Shown: in pieces, positions 50,185 to 58,638 of the stretch
Position numbering within the stretch: position 1 is the stretch's first letter
How the letters are laid out: every line of letters begins with the position of its first letter
Source of the DNA: Candidatus Defluviicoccus seviourii
GTDB lineage: Bacteria; Pseudomonadota; Alphaproteobacteria; Rhodospirillales; Defluviicoccaceae
NCBI GenBank assembly: GCA_900609035.2
Contig: UXAT02000012.1
Span: forward strand, 141,278 to 205,277
Reading direction: 5' to 3'
Length of the DNA: 64,000 bases
Notes under the pieces: model-generated
What the model was told of the DNA's origin: nothing
The model's input: the letters and a program-made list of their open reading frames with translations, nothing else
The model's database searches: none
Made by a program: the position numbers and the translations under genes

Positions 50185-51131
50185 ACCCGTACGCCGCCGC
50201 CGACGTCGATGCGGCCGTGCATGCCTGGCGGCAGTGGCTCGCGGCGGAGCGGCGTTGTTCGCCGCATACGGTCAAGGCGTACGCAAGTGACCTCGACGGC
50301 TTTCTCGCCTTCCTCGCCCGCCATCTCGGCGGCCCGCCCGATCTGGCGGCGATGAACGCGCTGGCTGCTGCCGATCTCCGTGCCTTCCTCGCCCACTGCC
50401 GGACGCGTGGCCTCGCCAAACGATCGACGGCACGGACCATGGCCGCCGTGCGAGGCTTTCTTCGTTTTCTCGACCGCCGCGGTCTCGCCCATGTCCCGGC
50501 GGCCGCGAGTGTACGGACACCAAAGCTGCCGCGGACACTGCCGCGGCCGCTCTCAGAAATCGAGGCAGCGGCCGCGCTCGGCGCCATACAGCGGTTGAGC
50601 GACACGCCCTGGATTGCGCTGCGCGACCGCGCGCTGGTGGCAGTGCTGTACGGCTGCGGCCTGCGCATCGGCGAAGCGCTGGCATTGAAGCGCAGCGCCG
50701 TACCCCTGGCTGAGGCGCTCGTCATTTCCGGCAAGGGCGGCAAGCAGCGGATCGTACCGGTGCTGGATGTCGTTGCAAGCGCGGTTGCAGCCTACGTCGG
50801 CGCCTGCCCGTACGATCCCGGTCCCGGCGGGCCGCTGTTCCTTGGCATCCGCGGCGGGCCGCTCGCGGCGGGCGTGGCGCAACGGCAAATCCGCCGCCTG
50901 CGCGCGCTCCTCGGCCTCGCTGAATCCGTAACGCCGCACGCCTTCCGCCACAGCTACGCAACCCATCTGCTCGCCGGCGGCGGCGATCTGCGCAGCATCC
51001 AGGAACTGCTTGGCCACGCTTCGCTGTCAACGACGCAGCGCTACACGGCGGTCGATCTCTCACGGCTGGCCGAGGTCCACCGTGCCGCGCATCCGCGCGC
51101 GCAACGCCGGCCGGGGTCGGACGGAGCATGA
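50181..51131 (+). CDS. xerC: Tyrosine recombinase XerC
   Basis: XerC with XerD resolves chromosome dimers at dif. The 316-residue protein has an N-terminal SAM-like domain (WRQWLAAERRCSPHTVKAYA) and the catalytic domain. Active-site residues are seen in LYGCGLRIGEALAL (Arg), SGKGGKQRIVPV (Lys), TPHAFRHSYATHLL (His-x2-Arg), LLGHASLSTTQRYTAV (His and the Tyr nucleophile). The start is probably the TTG at 50181 overlapping the DUF484 stop (TTGA); a GTG at 50151 is possible. The stop overlaps the next gene by four bases. Confidence 0.93.
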   Translation: MNPYAAADVDAAVHAWRQWLAAERRCSPHTVKAYASDLDGFLAFLARHLGGPPDLAAMNALAAADLRAFLAHCRTRGLAKRSTARTMAAVRGFLRFLDRRGLAHVPAAASVRTPKLPRTLPRPLSEIEAAAALGAIQRLSDTPWIALRDRALVAVLYGCGLRIGEALALKRSAVPLAEALVISGKGGKQRIVPVLDVVASAVAAYVGACPYDPGPGGPLFLGIRGGPLAAGVAQRQIRRLRALLGLAESVTPHAFRHSYATHLLAGGGDLRSIQELLGHASLSTTQRYTAVDLSRLAEVHRAAHPRAQRRPGSDGA

Positions 51132-52174
51132 TCCTCGAACGCGGCGACACCGTGCTGGTGACCGGGGCTGCCGGCTTCATCGGCTTTCACCTCAGCGATC
51201 GCCTGCTGGCCGAGGGCTTCGCCGTTATCGGCTTCGACAGCCTCAACGCCTACTACGACGTGCGGCTGAAGGAGGCGCGCCTCGCCCAGCTGACCGGCCG
51301 GCCCGGCTTCCGCTTCGTCAAGGGGGATCTGGTCGACGCCAATGCGATCCGCCAGCTGTTTGCCGAAGTGCGGCCAGCGGTGGTGGTTCATCTCGCCGCC
51401 CAGCCCGGCGTCCGCTACGGACTCATCAATCCCGGCGCCTACGTCGACTGCAACTTGGTCGGCTTCCTCTCGATCCTCGAGGGCTGCCGCCACACGCCCG
51501 TCAAGCATCTGGTCTACGCCTCATCGAGCTCGGTTTACGGCCTCAACGCAACCGTGCCGTTCTCAGAGCACCACGGCGTCGACCATCCGGTGAGCCTCTA
51601 CGCCGCGACCAAGAAGGCGAACGAGCTGATGGCGCACACTTACAGCCACCTGTTCGCCGTGCCGACGACGGGCTTGCGCTTCTTCACCGTTTACGGGCCG
51701 TGGGGGCGGCCGGACATGGCGCCGATCCTGTTCGCCAAGGCGATCCTTGAGGGGCGGCCGATCCAGGTCTTCAACCACGGCCAGATGCGCCGCGACTTCA
51801 CCTACATCGACGATATCATCGAGGGCGTGCGCCGGGTGATGGACGCGGTTCCGGCGCCCGATCCGGCGGCCACCGGCGCGCAGGCCGACCCGACCCGCAG
51901 CGCCAGCGCGCCCTACCGCGTATACAACATCGGCAACCACAGCCCAGTCGCACTCCTGGACTTCATCCAGCTTCTGGAACGGGAACTCGGCCGGACGGCG
52001 GAGAAGGTGATGCTGCCGATGCAGCCGGGCGACGTGATCGAGACCTATGCCGACGTCAGCGACCTGGCCGCCGCGGTCGGCTTCAGCCCGGCGACCCCGA
52101 TCGCGGATGGCATCCGCCGGCTTGGCGCCTGGATCAACGACAACCTGGACTTGGTGCGCTCGCTACGCACGTGA
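51128..52174 (+). CDS. NAD-dependent nucleotide-sugar epimerase (UDP-glucuronate 4-epimerase-like)
   Basis: A 348-residue extended SDR enzyme. The NAD motif TGAAGFIGFHLSDRLL, the catalytic SSSSVYG and YAATKKANE (Y-x3-K), and RFFTVYGPWGRPDMA with GQMRRDFTYIDDI are all typical of UDP-glucuronate 4-epimerases that feed capsule or LPS synthesis. Its ATG overlaps the xerC stop (ATGA), so the pair is co-translated although functionally unrelated. Confidence 0.9.
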   Translation: MILERGDTVLVTGAAGFIGFHLSDRLLAEGFAVIGFDSLNAYYDVRLKEARLAQLTGRPGFRFVKGDLVDANAIRQLFAEVRPAVVVHLAAQPGVRYGLINPGAYVDCNLVGFLSILEGCRHTPVKHLVYASSSSVYGLNATVPFSEHHGVDHPVSLYAATKKANELMAHTYSHLFAVPTTGLRFFTVYGPWGRPDMAPILFAKAILEGRPIQVFNHGQMRRDFTYIDDIIEGVRRVMDAVPAPDPAATGAQADPTRSASAPYRVYNIGNHSPVALLDFIQLLERELGRTAEKVMLPMQPGDVIETYADVSDLAAAVGFSPATPIADGIRRLGAWINDNLDLVRSLRT

Positions 52175-52533
52175 CGGCTGCGCTCTCGCCAACGGGCATC
52201 GGCCCCTCGGACAAGGTCTGTACGCTACCGCGATTGTGGAAAACTTTGTTGAAAAACCCGCGTTTGCGCCGGTCCCGACGCGTGCGTCAATCGCTTGGCA
52301 AACCTGCACAACAAGCAGCCGCAACGCTAGTTGCTTGAATAAAAACGATATATTCACCCTGGCTCGGTAAGCTGCGGTTTCGCCGTACGGTTTCCCGCCG
52401 ATGGCGATGCCAATCAGGCGCCCTAGCCCACCTGTGCACAAGTCATGAAATACAACTGCAACAATTCGCGACCTAGGCCGACTCCCGTCTGCCGACAACC
52501 GCCGCCGGCCGTTCGCACCCCCGGCCACAGGCG
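52175..52533. other. Non-coding region before element copy 3
   Basis: No gene is supported in these 359 bases. An AT-rich stretch at 52330-52360 and single DnaA-box-like words at 52235 (TGTGGAAAA) and 52432 (CTGTGCACAAG) are present, but they are too few for an origin. The right end of the region joins the dispersed element. Confidence 0.6.
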
Positions 52534-52652
52534 CTAGTGCAGCGACCCAATCGGGCGATTCACGCCCGAGCAAGGTTGTCGCTGCACAACATATTGAGGT
52601 GCGTGCACTTTCGGCACAAACAGAATGCGCTCGGTTTGTGCCAGTGCACTAG
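52534..52652 (+). repeat. Dispersed CTAG-ended hairpin element, copy 3
   Basis: A 119-bp copy with CTAG at both ends, in the same orientation as copy 2. The first hairpin (GTGCAGCGAC/GTCGCTGCAC with TCGGGCG/CGCCCGA inside) is intact; the second is slightly changed near its loop but still pairs GGCACAAAC with GTTTGTGCC. The TAG stop codon of folB (minus strand, 52651-52649) is part of the right-end CTAG. Confidence 0.92.
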
Positions 52653-53101
52653 AGGTTGGCGAAGCGCTCAATTTCGACGCCGACGCTGACCGCATCCTGC
52701 AGGACATCGAGCTTCTCGATCCGGACCCGTGCCGAGCGGACACGGCCGTCCTCCAGGCACATGCTTGCGATCTCCTCGGCGAGCGTCTCGACGAGATTGA
52801 TGTGGCGGCGGCCAACGATGGCACGCACGGCGGTGCTGATTTCCTCGTAACAGACGACATTCGCGAGCTCATCGCCGAGCTGCCGGTCGTCGCGCACGGC
52901 AAGATCGAGGTTGATGCGCACCCGTTGCGGGGCGCCGTGCTCGTGCCGATGGACGCCGATCCGGCACGGCAGCACGAGATCGCGAATGAACACGTGGCGG
53001 ATCGCGTTGCGCGCATCGGCAACGCGCAGCGGCTGGCTGAACGAGGCACCCGGCGGCGTCGCCGCGGCTGGGGGAACGGTGTCCTTAGGACGGTGCTGCA
53101 T
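52649..53101 (-). CDS. folB: Dihydroneopterin aldolase FolB
   Basis: FolB cleaves dihydroneopterin to hydroxymethyl-dihydropterin in folate synthesis. The 150-residue protein has HVFIRDLVLPCRIGVHRHE, the family start, then VVCYEEISTAVRAIVGRRHI and LVETLAEEIASMCLED with the catalytic Glu. About 30 non-conserved residues precede the core. I used the ATG at 53101, five bases after the SDR stop. The TAG stop lies in the dispersed element. Confidence 0.9.
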   Translation of the reverse strand: MQHRPKDTVPPAAATPPGASFSQPLRVADARNAIRHVFIRDLVLPCRIGVHRHEHGAPQRVRINLDLAVRDDRQLGDELANVVCYEEISTAVRAIVGRRHINLVETLAEEIASMCLEDGRVRSARVRIEKLDVLQDAVSVGVEIERFANL

Positions 53102-53105
53102 CTTG

Positions 53106-53876
53106 TTACTCGTCGTCAGCGAGAAGCGTCGCATCCGCGGTCCAGCCCAAGTGCTGGCCGGCATCGACGGCGATCATCTGGCCGGTGATGGAAGGAGCGT
53201 CAAGGAGGAAGCGGACCGCGCCGGCGATTTCTTCAGGTGCCACCGCCCGCTTGAGCGGCATCTTTGACCATTGCCGGCAAAACTGCGCATCCGTCTGCCG
53301 CGCGCTCGGCAGCGTCGGGCCCGGGCCAACCGCGTTGATCCTGAGCCGCGGCGCCAGCGCCATTGCCAACGTTTGTGTCAGCGTCCACAAGCCGACCTTG
53401 CTCACGGTGTAGGAGGTGAACAGCGGCGTCAAGCGCCAGACGCGCTGGTCAAGGATGTTGACGACATTGCCCTGCACGCCCGCGGGCAGCGCCGCTGCGA
53501 GTGCCTGGATCAGCACGAACGGCGCCCGCAGATTGACCTCCATCGCCCGGTCCCAGGAGGCTCGGCTCGCCGTCTCCGGCCGGTCGCTTTCGAACACCGA
53601 GGCGTTATTGACGAGACAGGTGATCGGCCCAAGCGCATCGCCGGCGCGGCCCATCAATGTTTCGGTATCAGCCTCGCGCATCAGGTCGCAGGCGAGGGCG
53701 CAGGCGCGACCGCCAGCTTCGGTAATCTCGGCCACGACCGCTTTGGCAGCCGCGGCCGAGGTATGGTAATGGACAGCCACCGCCCAGCCGGCCCGCGCCA
53801 GGTCGAGCGCGATCGCGCGGCCGATCCGGCGCCCGGCTCCGGTGATGAGCGCGCCTCTAACGGGCAGGGTGTTCAT
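53106..53876 (-). CDS. Short-chain dehydrogenase, pteridine-reductase (FolM)-like
   Basis: A 256-residue classical SDR with the cofactor motif TGAGRRIGRAIALDLA; the Arg next to the Gly-rich turn is typical of NADPH-dependent FolM and PTR1 enzymes. NNAS and YTVSK (Tyr-x3-Lys) supply the catalytic residues, and GPGPTLPSARQ replaces the usual PG motif. Position five bases before folB suggests reduction of dihydropterins or dihydrofolate; this is inference from family and neighbour. The stop is close to folB and they are probably co-transcribed. Confidence 0.85.
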   Translation of the reverse strand: MNTLPVRGALITGAGRRIGRAIALDLARAGWAVAVHYHTSAAAAKAVVAEITEAGGRACALACDLMREADTETLMGRAGDALGPITCLVNNASVFESDRPETASRASWDRAMEVNLRAPFVLIQALAAALPAGVQGNVVNILDQRVWRLTPLFTSYTVSKVGLWTLTQTLAMALAPRLRINAVGPGPTLPSARQTDAQFCRQWSKMPLKRAVAPEEIAGAVRFLLDAPSITGQMIAVDAGQHLGWTADATLLADDE

Positions 53877-53924
53877 GGCTGCACAATGAAGGGATATCGC
53901 ACCCGCAGCAAGGACCGCTCGGGC

Positions 53925-54422
53925 TCAAGGCGCGCTTGGTTCGGGAGGTGACGGGACCGCGAGCGGGCGGAACTCTGCCACCACACGCTCGTAGACGGGA
54001 CGCTTGAAGGCGACGGCAAGGCCGGGCAGTTCCTCGATCGTGACCCAGCGCCAGGCATTGAACTCTGCATGCTTGGCCGATGCCACGTCGATGTCGCTTT
54101 CGCGCCCCGTGAAGCGCAGCGCGAACCAGCATTGCGTCTGGCCGCGATACCTCCCCTTCCATCGCTTGGCAGCGACGTGCGGAGGAAGGTCGTAGCTGAG
54201 CCAGGCCGACGCCCGCGCGATGACGACGGCGCGGTCGGTGCCGATCTCCTCCTTCAGTTCGCGCAGGACCGCCGCTTCCGGCTCCTCCTTGGTCTTGATG
54301 CCACCCTGGGGCGGTTGCCAGGCGCCGCCTGGCACGTCCGTCCGCCGGCCGACCCAGACGAGGCCTTCGTCGTTCAGCAAGACGGCGCCGACACCCCGCC
54401 GATAGGCAAGCGGTGCCGTCAT
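53925..54422 (-). CDS. rppH: RNA pyrophosphohydrolase RppH (Nudix)
   Basis: RppH removes pyrophosphate from the 5' end of mRNAs and so triggers decay. The 165-residue protein has a complete Nudix box: GGIKTKEEPEAAV followed by LRELKEEIG. The N-terminus YRRGVGAVLLNDEGLVWVGR and WQPPQGG are typical. The ATG at 54422 overlaps the stop of the deacetylase-like gene (ATGA), so the two are coupled. Confidence 0.93.
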   Translation of the reverse strand: MTAPLAYRRGVGAVLLNDEGLVWVGRRTDVPGGAWQPPQGGIKTKEEPEAAVLRELKEEIGTDRAVVIARASAWLSYDLPPHVAAKRWKGRYRGQTQCWFALRFTGRESDIDVASAKHAEFNAWRWVTIEELPGLAVAFKRPVYERVVAEFRPLAVPSPPEPSAP

Positions 54423-55597
54423 TGCGGCGCGTCCGCCACCACTTGTGGTGCGACCGCCGCCGACAGTGGCGCCAGCACCAGGTTGCGCGCCGCCAGAGTT
54501 TCCGACCACAGCACCAGCCTGCGCACGGCGAGCGGCGAGGCTCCGGCGGCGGCAACCGCAACTCCGGTCTTGAGCGCAGCCTCTTCCAGCCGCCGCAGCC
54601 TCGCATCGATCGCTGCCGCGCTCGGTTCGGCATCGATCGTCGTGTCCAGCCACGCGTGTGGAAGACCGATGCGATCGGCGATCGGGACCAGCGGCCGCTG
54701 CCCGGCACGCGCCGCATCAATGAACATCAGGCCCCGCTGCTGCACCACCCGCAACGTCGGCAGCAGCGGCTCGAAGTCGGCCACCCCCTCGCCGCCCAGC
54801 GCGATCACGCCGACACAGCCGGTGCAGTGCGCCAGGATCTGATCCAAGCGGGCGAGATTGCCGGCTACCGCAGCGCCCGGAACCAGCGCCCGCGGCCCGG
54901 CGTCAATGCGCTCGCCATCGGCCGCCTGGATCGGCAGGGCCGCAAAAACCTCGTGGCCTGCCGCCCGTGCCGCGACAAGCCATCGGCCGGGGTCCGCCGC
55001 GTACGCATCAAGGGCCAGAGTCACCGCGGCAGGCAAATGGTCGAGCACCGCCTGGCTTGCGGTCGCGCTGAGGCCGAAGCCAAAGATGACGATTGACAGC
55101 CGCGGCCGGTCGTCACGACGGTCAAAGGGCCTCGCATATGCTTCGTAGGGAAGGCGGCCATCGACGCCCACGCGCGGCAGGCGGAGGGCTCCCCGACTTT
55201 CGATCAGATCGGGAACCGGGGCCGCGGGAAGCGGCTCGGCGGCCGGCGCACGGGCAATACCGCGGTAGGCCTCGGCAACCACCGCAGCGACGTGAAAGCC
55301 TTCCGCCGCCGGTTCCTCCGCCTTCGGCTCCGGCACCGCCGCGCGATCAGCGAGCCCGGCCGCCGGTACCGCCATTTCAATGGCAGGACCAGAGGCGACA
55401 TCGGCAGCGCCAAGAAACACGGCTAACAATCCGAACAGCAGCAGCGCCCCGGCACCGCTCAGGCCCGCCGCGAGAATGGCCCGGCGGGCAAGCCCGCCGC
55501 CCATCAGGCGCGCACTTACCGGAGCCTTGAGCCGGGCGCCAAGCGCGCGGAGCCCGCGAACACCTGGATCCCAGCGCAGCGCCCGCAACCCACCCAT
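54419..55597 (-). CDS. Divergent polysaccharide deacetylase family protein (YibQ-like)
   Basis: A 392-residue protein with one N-terminal membrane helix (LAAGLSGAGALLLFGLLAVF) and an extracytoplasmic DUF610-type domain with a NodB-like fold. RPRLSIVIFGFGLSATASQAVL and VTLALDAYAADPGRW open the domain; the usual metal-binding His/Asp set of active deacetylases is not obvious, so it may be non-catalytic. In alphaproteobacteria it lies between ctpA and rppH, as here. I start at the ATG 55597, which has a GAGAAGGG site. Confidence 0.87.
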   Translation of the reverse strand: MGGLRALRWDPGVRGLRALGARLKAPVSARLMGGGLARRAILAAGLSGAGALLLFGLLAVFLGAADVASGPAIEMAVPAAGLADRAAVPEPKAEEPAAEGFHVAAVVAEAYRGIARAPAAEPLPAAPVPDLIESRGALRLPRVGVDGRLPYEAYARPFDRRDDRPRLSIVIFGFGLSATASQAVLDHLPAAVTLALDAYAADPGRWLVAARAAGHEVFAALPIQAADGERIDAGPRALVPGAAVAGNLARLDQILAHCTGCVGVIALGGEGVADFEPLLPTLRVVQQRGLMFIDAARAGQRPLVPIADRIGLPHAWLDTTIDAEPSAAAIDARLRRLEEAALKTGVAVAAAGASPLAVRRLVLWSETLAARNLVLAPLSAAVAPQVVADAPQ

Positions 55598-55695
55598 CGC
55601 CCTTCTCTCACCGCCGCCCGGCGAGGCCCGCGCGTAAACCGCTGGAGAGGGCCTCAACTGCAACCATAGGACGCCTCTGCCTCGACAGCAACGTC

Positions 55696-57027
55696 CTAAC
55701 GGGAGGGCGATCCAGACCGATTGGCGAACAGGGACAAGCCGCGAACGAGATCGATGGCCCGAATGAGCTGATAATCGGGGCCGGGAGCCGGTTGGCCCGC
55801 GGCTTCGTCTGGCGCCGCCGGTTCAGAGGGGCTACCCGCCTTCGGCTCCCCCTCCGCCGCCGGCTGCCGGTCGAGCGCACCCCGCAGATCCGCCTCCCGC
55901 CGTTCGCGCGCTTGCGCCACTGTTTCGATGCGCGCCTGCTCGACGACGATATCGGGCTCAATGCCGACGGCCTGGATCGAGCGACCGGAAGGCGTGTAAT
56001 AGCGCGCCGTTGTGAGCCGCATCGCGCCGTGGCCGCTCAAGGGCATGATCGTCTGCACGGAACCTTTTCCGAACGACTTGGTCCCGAGCAGAATCGCCCG
56101 GCCGTGATCCTGCAGCGCGCCGGCGACAATCTCGGAAGCGGAAGCCGATCCGGCATTGACGAGGACCACCATCGGTAGCCCGTCGGCGAGGTCGCCCGGC
56201 CGGGCGTTAAAGCGCTGCGCATCGTCCGTCTTGCGTGCCCGGGTCGAGACGACTTCGCCTTGCTCGAGGAAGGCGTCGGCCACTGCGACCGCTTGCGACA
56301 GCAAACCGCCCGGATTGTTGCGGAGGTCGAGAATGACGCCCTGCAGCTTGCCGTTCGCGGCCTGCTTGAGCTTTGCCATTTCCTCGTTGACGCCGGTGTC
56401 AGTCTGCTCGTTGAACGAGCTGATCCGCAGATAGCCGACCTGACCTTCGAGGCGCGAGCGCACCGACCGGATCTTGATGATGGCGCGCGACAGCGTCACG
56501 TCGAACGGCTGGGCGGTGTTCCGCCGAATCGTCAGCCGGATCTGGCTGCCGACCGCGCCGCGCATCTTGTCGACGGCCTCGGACAGCGTCATGCCCAGCA
56601 CCTGCTCGCCATCGAGGTGCGTGATCAGGTCACCCGGCTCGATCCCGGCGCGGTACGCCGGCGTGTCGTCGATCGGCGAGACGACCTTGACGAGGCCACC
56701 CTCCATTGTCACCTCGATGCCGAGGCCACCGAAGGCTCCTTGCGTCTGCACCTTCATGTCACCAAACTTCTCCGCATTCAGATAGCCGGAGTGCGGATCG
56801 AGCGAGGTCAGCATGCCGTTGATGGCGGCCTCGATGAGCTGCTCGTCCGATGTCTCGTCGACAAAGTCGCTGCGCACCCGCTCAAAAACATCGCCGAACA
56901 GGTTGAGGAGCTCGTAAGTGCTGGCACGATCCTGCGTCGGTTCGGCCTGCTTCGACTCGGCAGCGAAGGCAAGCGACACGCAGAACGGCATGACCACTGC
57001 CATTGCGGCAAACCAGCGGCTCGTCAT
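55696..57027 (-). CDS. ctpA: Carboxy-terminal processing protease CtpA (S41 family)
   Basis: A periplasmic serine protease with an N-terminal signal sequence (WFAAMAVVMPFCVSLAFA), a PDZ domain (GLGIEVTMEGGLVKVVSPID) and the S41 catalytic domain. The Ser-Lys dyad is in VNAGSASASEIVAG and TKSFGKGSVQ. The 443-residue length is normal; the Ala/Pro-rich tail is variable. I used the ATG at 57027, preceded by AAAGGA at good distance; ATGs further upstream would add a non-signal extension. Such proteases trim envelope proteins and cell-wall hydrolases. Confidence 0.94.
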   Translation of the reverse strand: MTSRWFAAMAVVMPFCVSLAFAAESKQAEPTQDRASTYELLNLFGDVFERVRSDFVDETSDEQLIEAAINGMLTSLDPHSGYLNAEKFGDMKVQTQGAFGGLGIEVTMEGGLVKVVSPIDDTPAYRAGIEPGDLITHLDGEQVLGMTLSEAVDKMRGAVGSQIRLTIRRNTAQPFDVTLSRAIIKIRSVRSRLEGQVGYLRISSFNEQTDTGVNEEMAKLKQAANGKLQGVILDLRNNPGGLLSQAVAVADAFLEQGEVVSTRARKTDDAQRFNARPGDLADGLPMVVLVNAGSASASEIVAGALQDHGRAILLGTKSFGKGSVQTIMPLSGHGAMRLTTARYYTPSGRSIQAVGIEPDIVVEQARIETVAQARERREADLRGALDRQPAAEGEPKAGSPSEPAAPDEAAGQPAPGPDYQLIRAIDLVRGLSLFANRSGSPSR

Positions 57028-57276
57028 CCGTAGTCCTTTGCTTCCATAGATCATCGGCATGGGCAGTTCGCATTGCCCTAGCGGCGGGCACAGTATGCGA
57101 CGCCTGATGCCGCATCGCGGTTGTGGCGCAAACAACGCCGCGTGCCACACGAAGGCCGGCAACAGATCCGGTGTCTCGCCACGCCTAAGATATTCACCGC
57201 TATGTTCGCCGATCAAGGGCGGACGTGAAGCCGCGGTTGAGCTCTTCGTCACGCCTGGCCCGCAGCCTTCTGCCGC

Positions 57277-57711
57277 CTACGGCCCGGCCTGTGCCGACTG
57301 ACCAGCAGGCGTGCCCAAGAGCGAGGCCGGCGTTTCCCACAACCGTTCGAGCGAGTAGAACCGGCGCACTTCCGGCCGGAACAGGTGGACGACGACATCC
57401 TTCGCGTCGATCAAGACCCAATCGCCGGCGGCGCGGCCCTCGACGACGACGGAAGGCGCGCCCGCACCCTTCAGTCGGCGCAGGATGTGATCAGCCATCG
57501 AGCCGACATGGCGGCTCGACGTCCCGCTGGCGATAATCAGGGCATCTGCCATGCTGGACTTGCCCGCCAAGTCGATAACAACGACCTCTTCGGCTTTGTC
57601 GCTGTCAAGCGAGGACAGGATCAGCCCGACCATGGCGGTCGAGGATAGCCCGGGCGAGGATAGTCCGGCCGAAGGTGCGTTAGCCACCGCAGGGGCGGTC
57701 GCCAACGCCAT
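57277..57711 (-). CDS. rsfS: Ribosomal silencing factor RsfS
   Basis: RsfS binds L14 of the large ribosomal subunit and blocks subunit joining when nutrients are scarce. The core VVVIDLAGKSSMADALIIASG, SSRHVGSMADHILRRLK and WVLIDAKDVVVHLFRPEVR followed by FYSLERLW is unmistakable. The 144-residue protein from ATG 57711 includes about 27 extra N-terminal residues; an ATG at 57633 would give a shorter form. It follows nadD by 47 bp on the same strand. The usual next gene, rlmH, is missing. Confidence 0.93.
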   Translation of the reverse strand: MALATAPAVANAPSAGLSSPGLSSTAMVGLILSSLDSDKAEEVVVIDLAGKSSMADALIIASGTSSRHVGSMADHILRRLKGAGAPSVVVEGRAAGDWVLIDAKDVVVHLFRPEVRRFYSLERLWETPASLLGTPAGQSAQAGP

Positions 57712-57758
57712 CGTCTCCGCGTGTTCCGCTATTGCTTGCGTCTCCTCACGCTCCGCTT

Positions 57759-58358
57759 CTACCGCCGACTGACGGCACCCTGCGCTGCGTCGACACGACC
57801 GTGCTGCCGGATACGAGTCGCCGAGCCCGGGTGGGGTCGCATGTGCAGGTAGACCCATGCCGGCGGTCGCATTGTTGCGACCTGTGTTGCCCGCGCCTCC
57901 GGCAGCCGCGCCGACGCAAAAACGCGCGCCGCCTTTCCAACCAGTGCGAGCGAAGAATACGGCGGTCGCGCGAAAACTGCAATGGGCACGGAGACAAAGA
58001 TCTCCCGCCAGCCTTTCCAGGACCCGATCTGGATCAGATTATCCGCCCCCATCAGCCAGACAAACCGACACTCCGGAAACCTGGGCAACAGCCTGCGCAA
58101 AGTATCGACTGTGTAAACGGTGCCAAGCCGCTGCTCGACGTCGGTCACGATGATCCGCGGGTGCTGAGCGGCCGTGCGCGCAAACCGCAGGCGCTGCCGA
58201 AACGGCGCCATATCGGCGGTTCCCTTGAGCGGATTCTGCGGTGATACCAGCCACCACACCTGGTCTAGGCCTAAGCGCTTGAGCGCCTCCAGGGAGATGT
58301 AGCGGTGGCCATCGTGGGCGGGGTTGAAGGAACCGCCGAGCAAGCCAATGCGTCTCAT
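57759..58358 (-). CDS. nadD: Nicotinate-nucleotide adenylyltransferase NadD
   Basis: NadD converts nicotinate mononucleotide and ATP to deamido-NAD. The 199-residue protein starts with RIGLLGGSFNPAHDGHRYIS (GxFNPxHxGH), then WWLVSPQNPLKG and VWLMGADNLIQIGSWKGW; the ISxTxIR-like end is present as PHPGSATRIRQHG. It is divergent from nadABC, so all de novo NAD genes except nadE are gathered here. Confidence 0.95.
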   Translation of the reverse strand: MRRIGLLGGSFNPAHDGHRYISLEALKRLGLDQVWWLVSPQNPLKGTADMAPFRQRLRFARTAAQHPRIIVTDVEQRLGTVYTVDTLRRLLPRFPECRFVWLMGADNLIQIGSWKGWREIFVSVPIAVFARPPYSSLALVGKAARVFASARLPEARATQVATMRPPAWVYLHMRPHPGSATRIRQHGRVDAAQGAVSRR

Positions 58359-58530
58359 AATCCTAGGGTTCCGTTTCCCGCGCCTTGCTGCCGCATTCCC
58401 TTCCGCCCGAAGGGGTTTCGGGGATTCGCGGCCCAGGTGTCAATCCCCAACCCGTGCCCCCGGTTAAGCCCAGTCAGGGGGCGGCGGGCTCGTTACCGAG
58501 CCCAAGCGCGGGTGTCAAATCATGTTACAG

Positions 58531-58590
58531 TGAGTTGCAGCGCCGGCCGGCGGTGTTGACATGGCGAACCCGCACAGATATTGCAACTCA
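58531..58590. promoter_or_regulatory. Candidate nadA promoter flanked by an inverted repeat
   Basis: A -35 box TTGACA (58556-58561) and a weak -10 box TATTGC (58579-58584) are spaced by 17 bp, pointing toward nadA. Identical inverted arms TGAGTTGCA (58531-58539) and TGCAACTCA (58582-58590) flank the promoter; the right arm covers the -10 box. Arm centres are 51 bp apart, about five helical turns, which suits a repressor that binds two sites. The regulator is unknown; NadQ is a known NAD-synthesis repressor in alphaproteobacteria. Confidence 0.5.
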
Positions 58591-58638
58591 TGCTCAACTA
58601 GAGCCGCAATAACACGAATGAGAGTCTGCGCGGGGTTT

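Noticed and set aside
52175..52533. Replication origin suggested by TGTGGAAAA, TTGTTGAAAA and CTGTGCACAAG words
   Set aside because: Only one word is within one mismatch of a DnaA box, there is no cluster, and no typical origin gene such as dnaA or hemE is adjacent.
52175..52533. A dif site near xerC
   Set aside because: No 28-bp sequence with the usual two recombinase half-sites was found; xerC genes are generally not next to dif.
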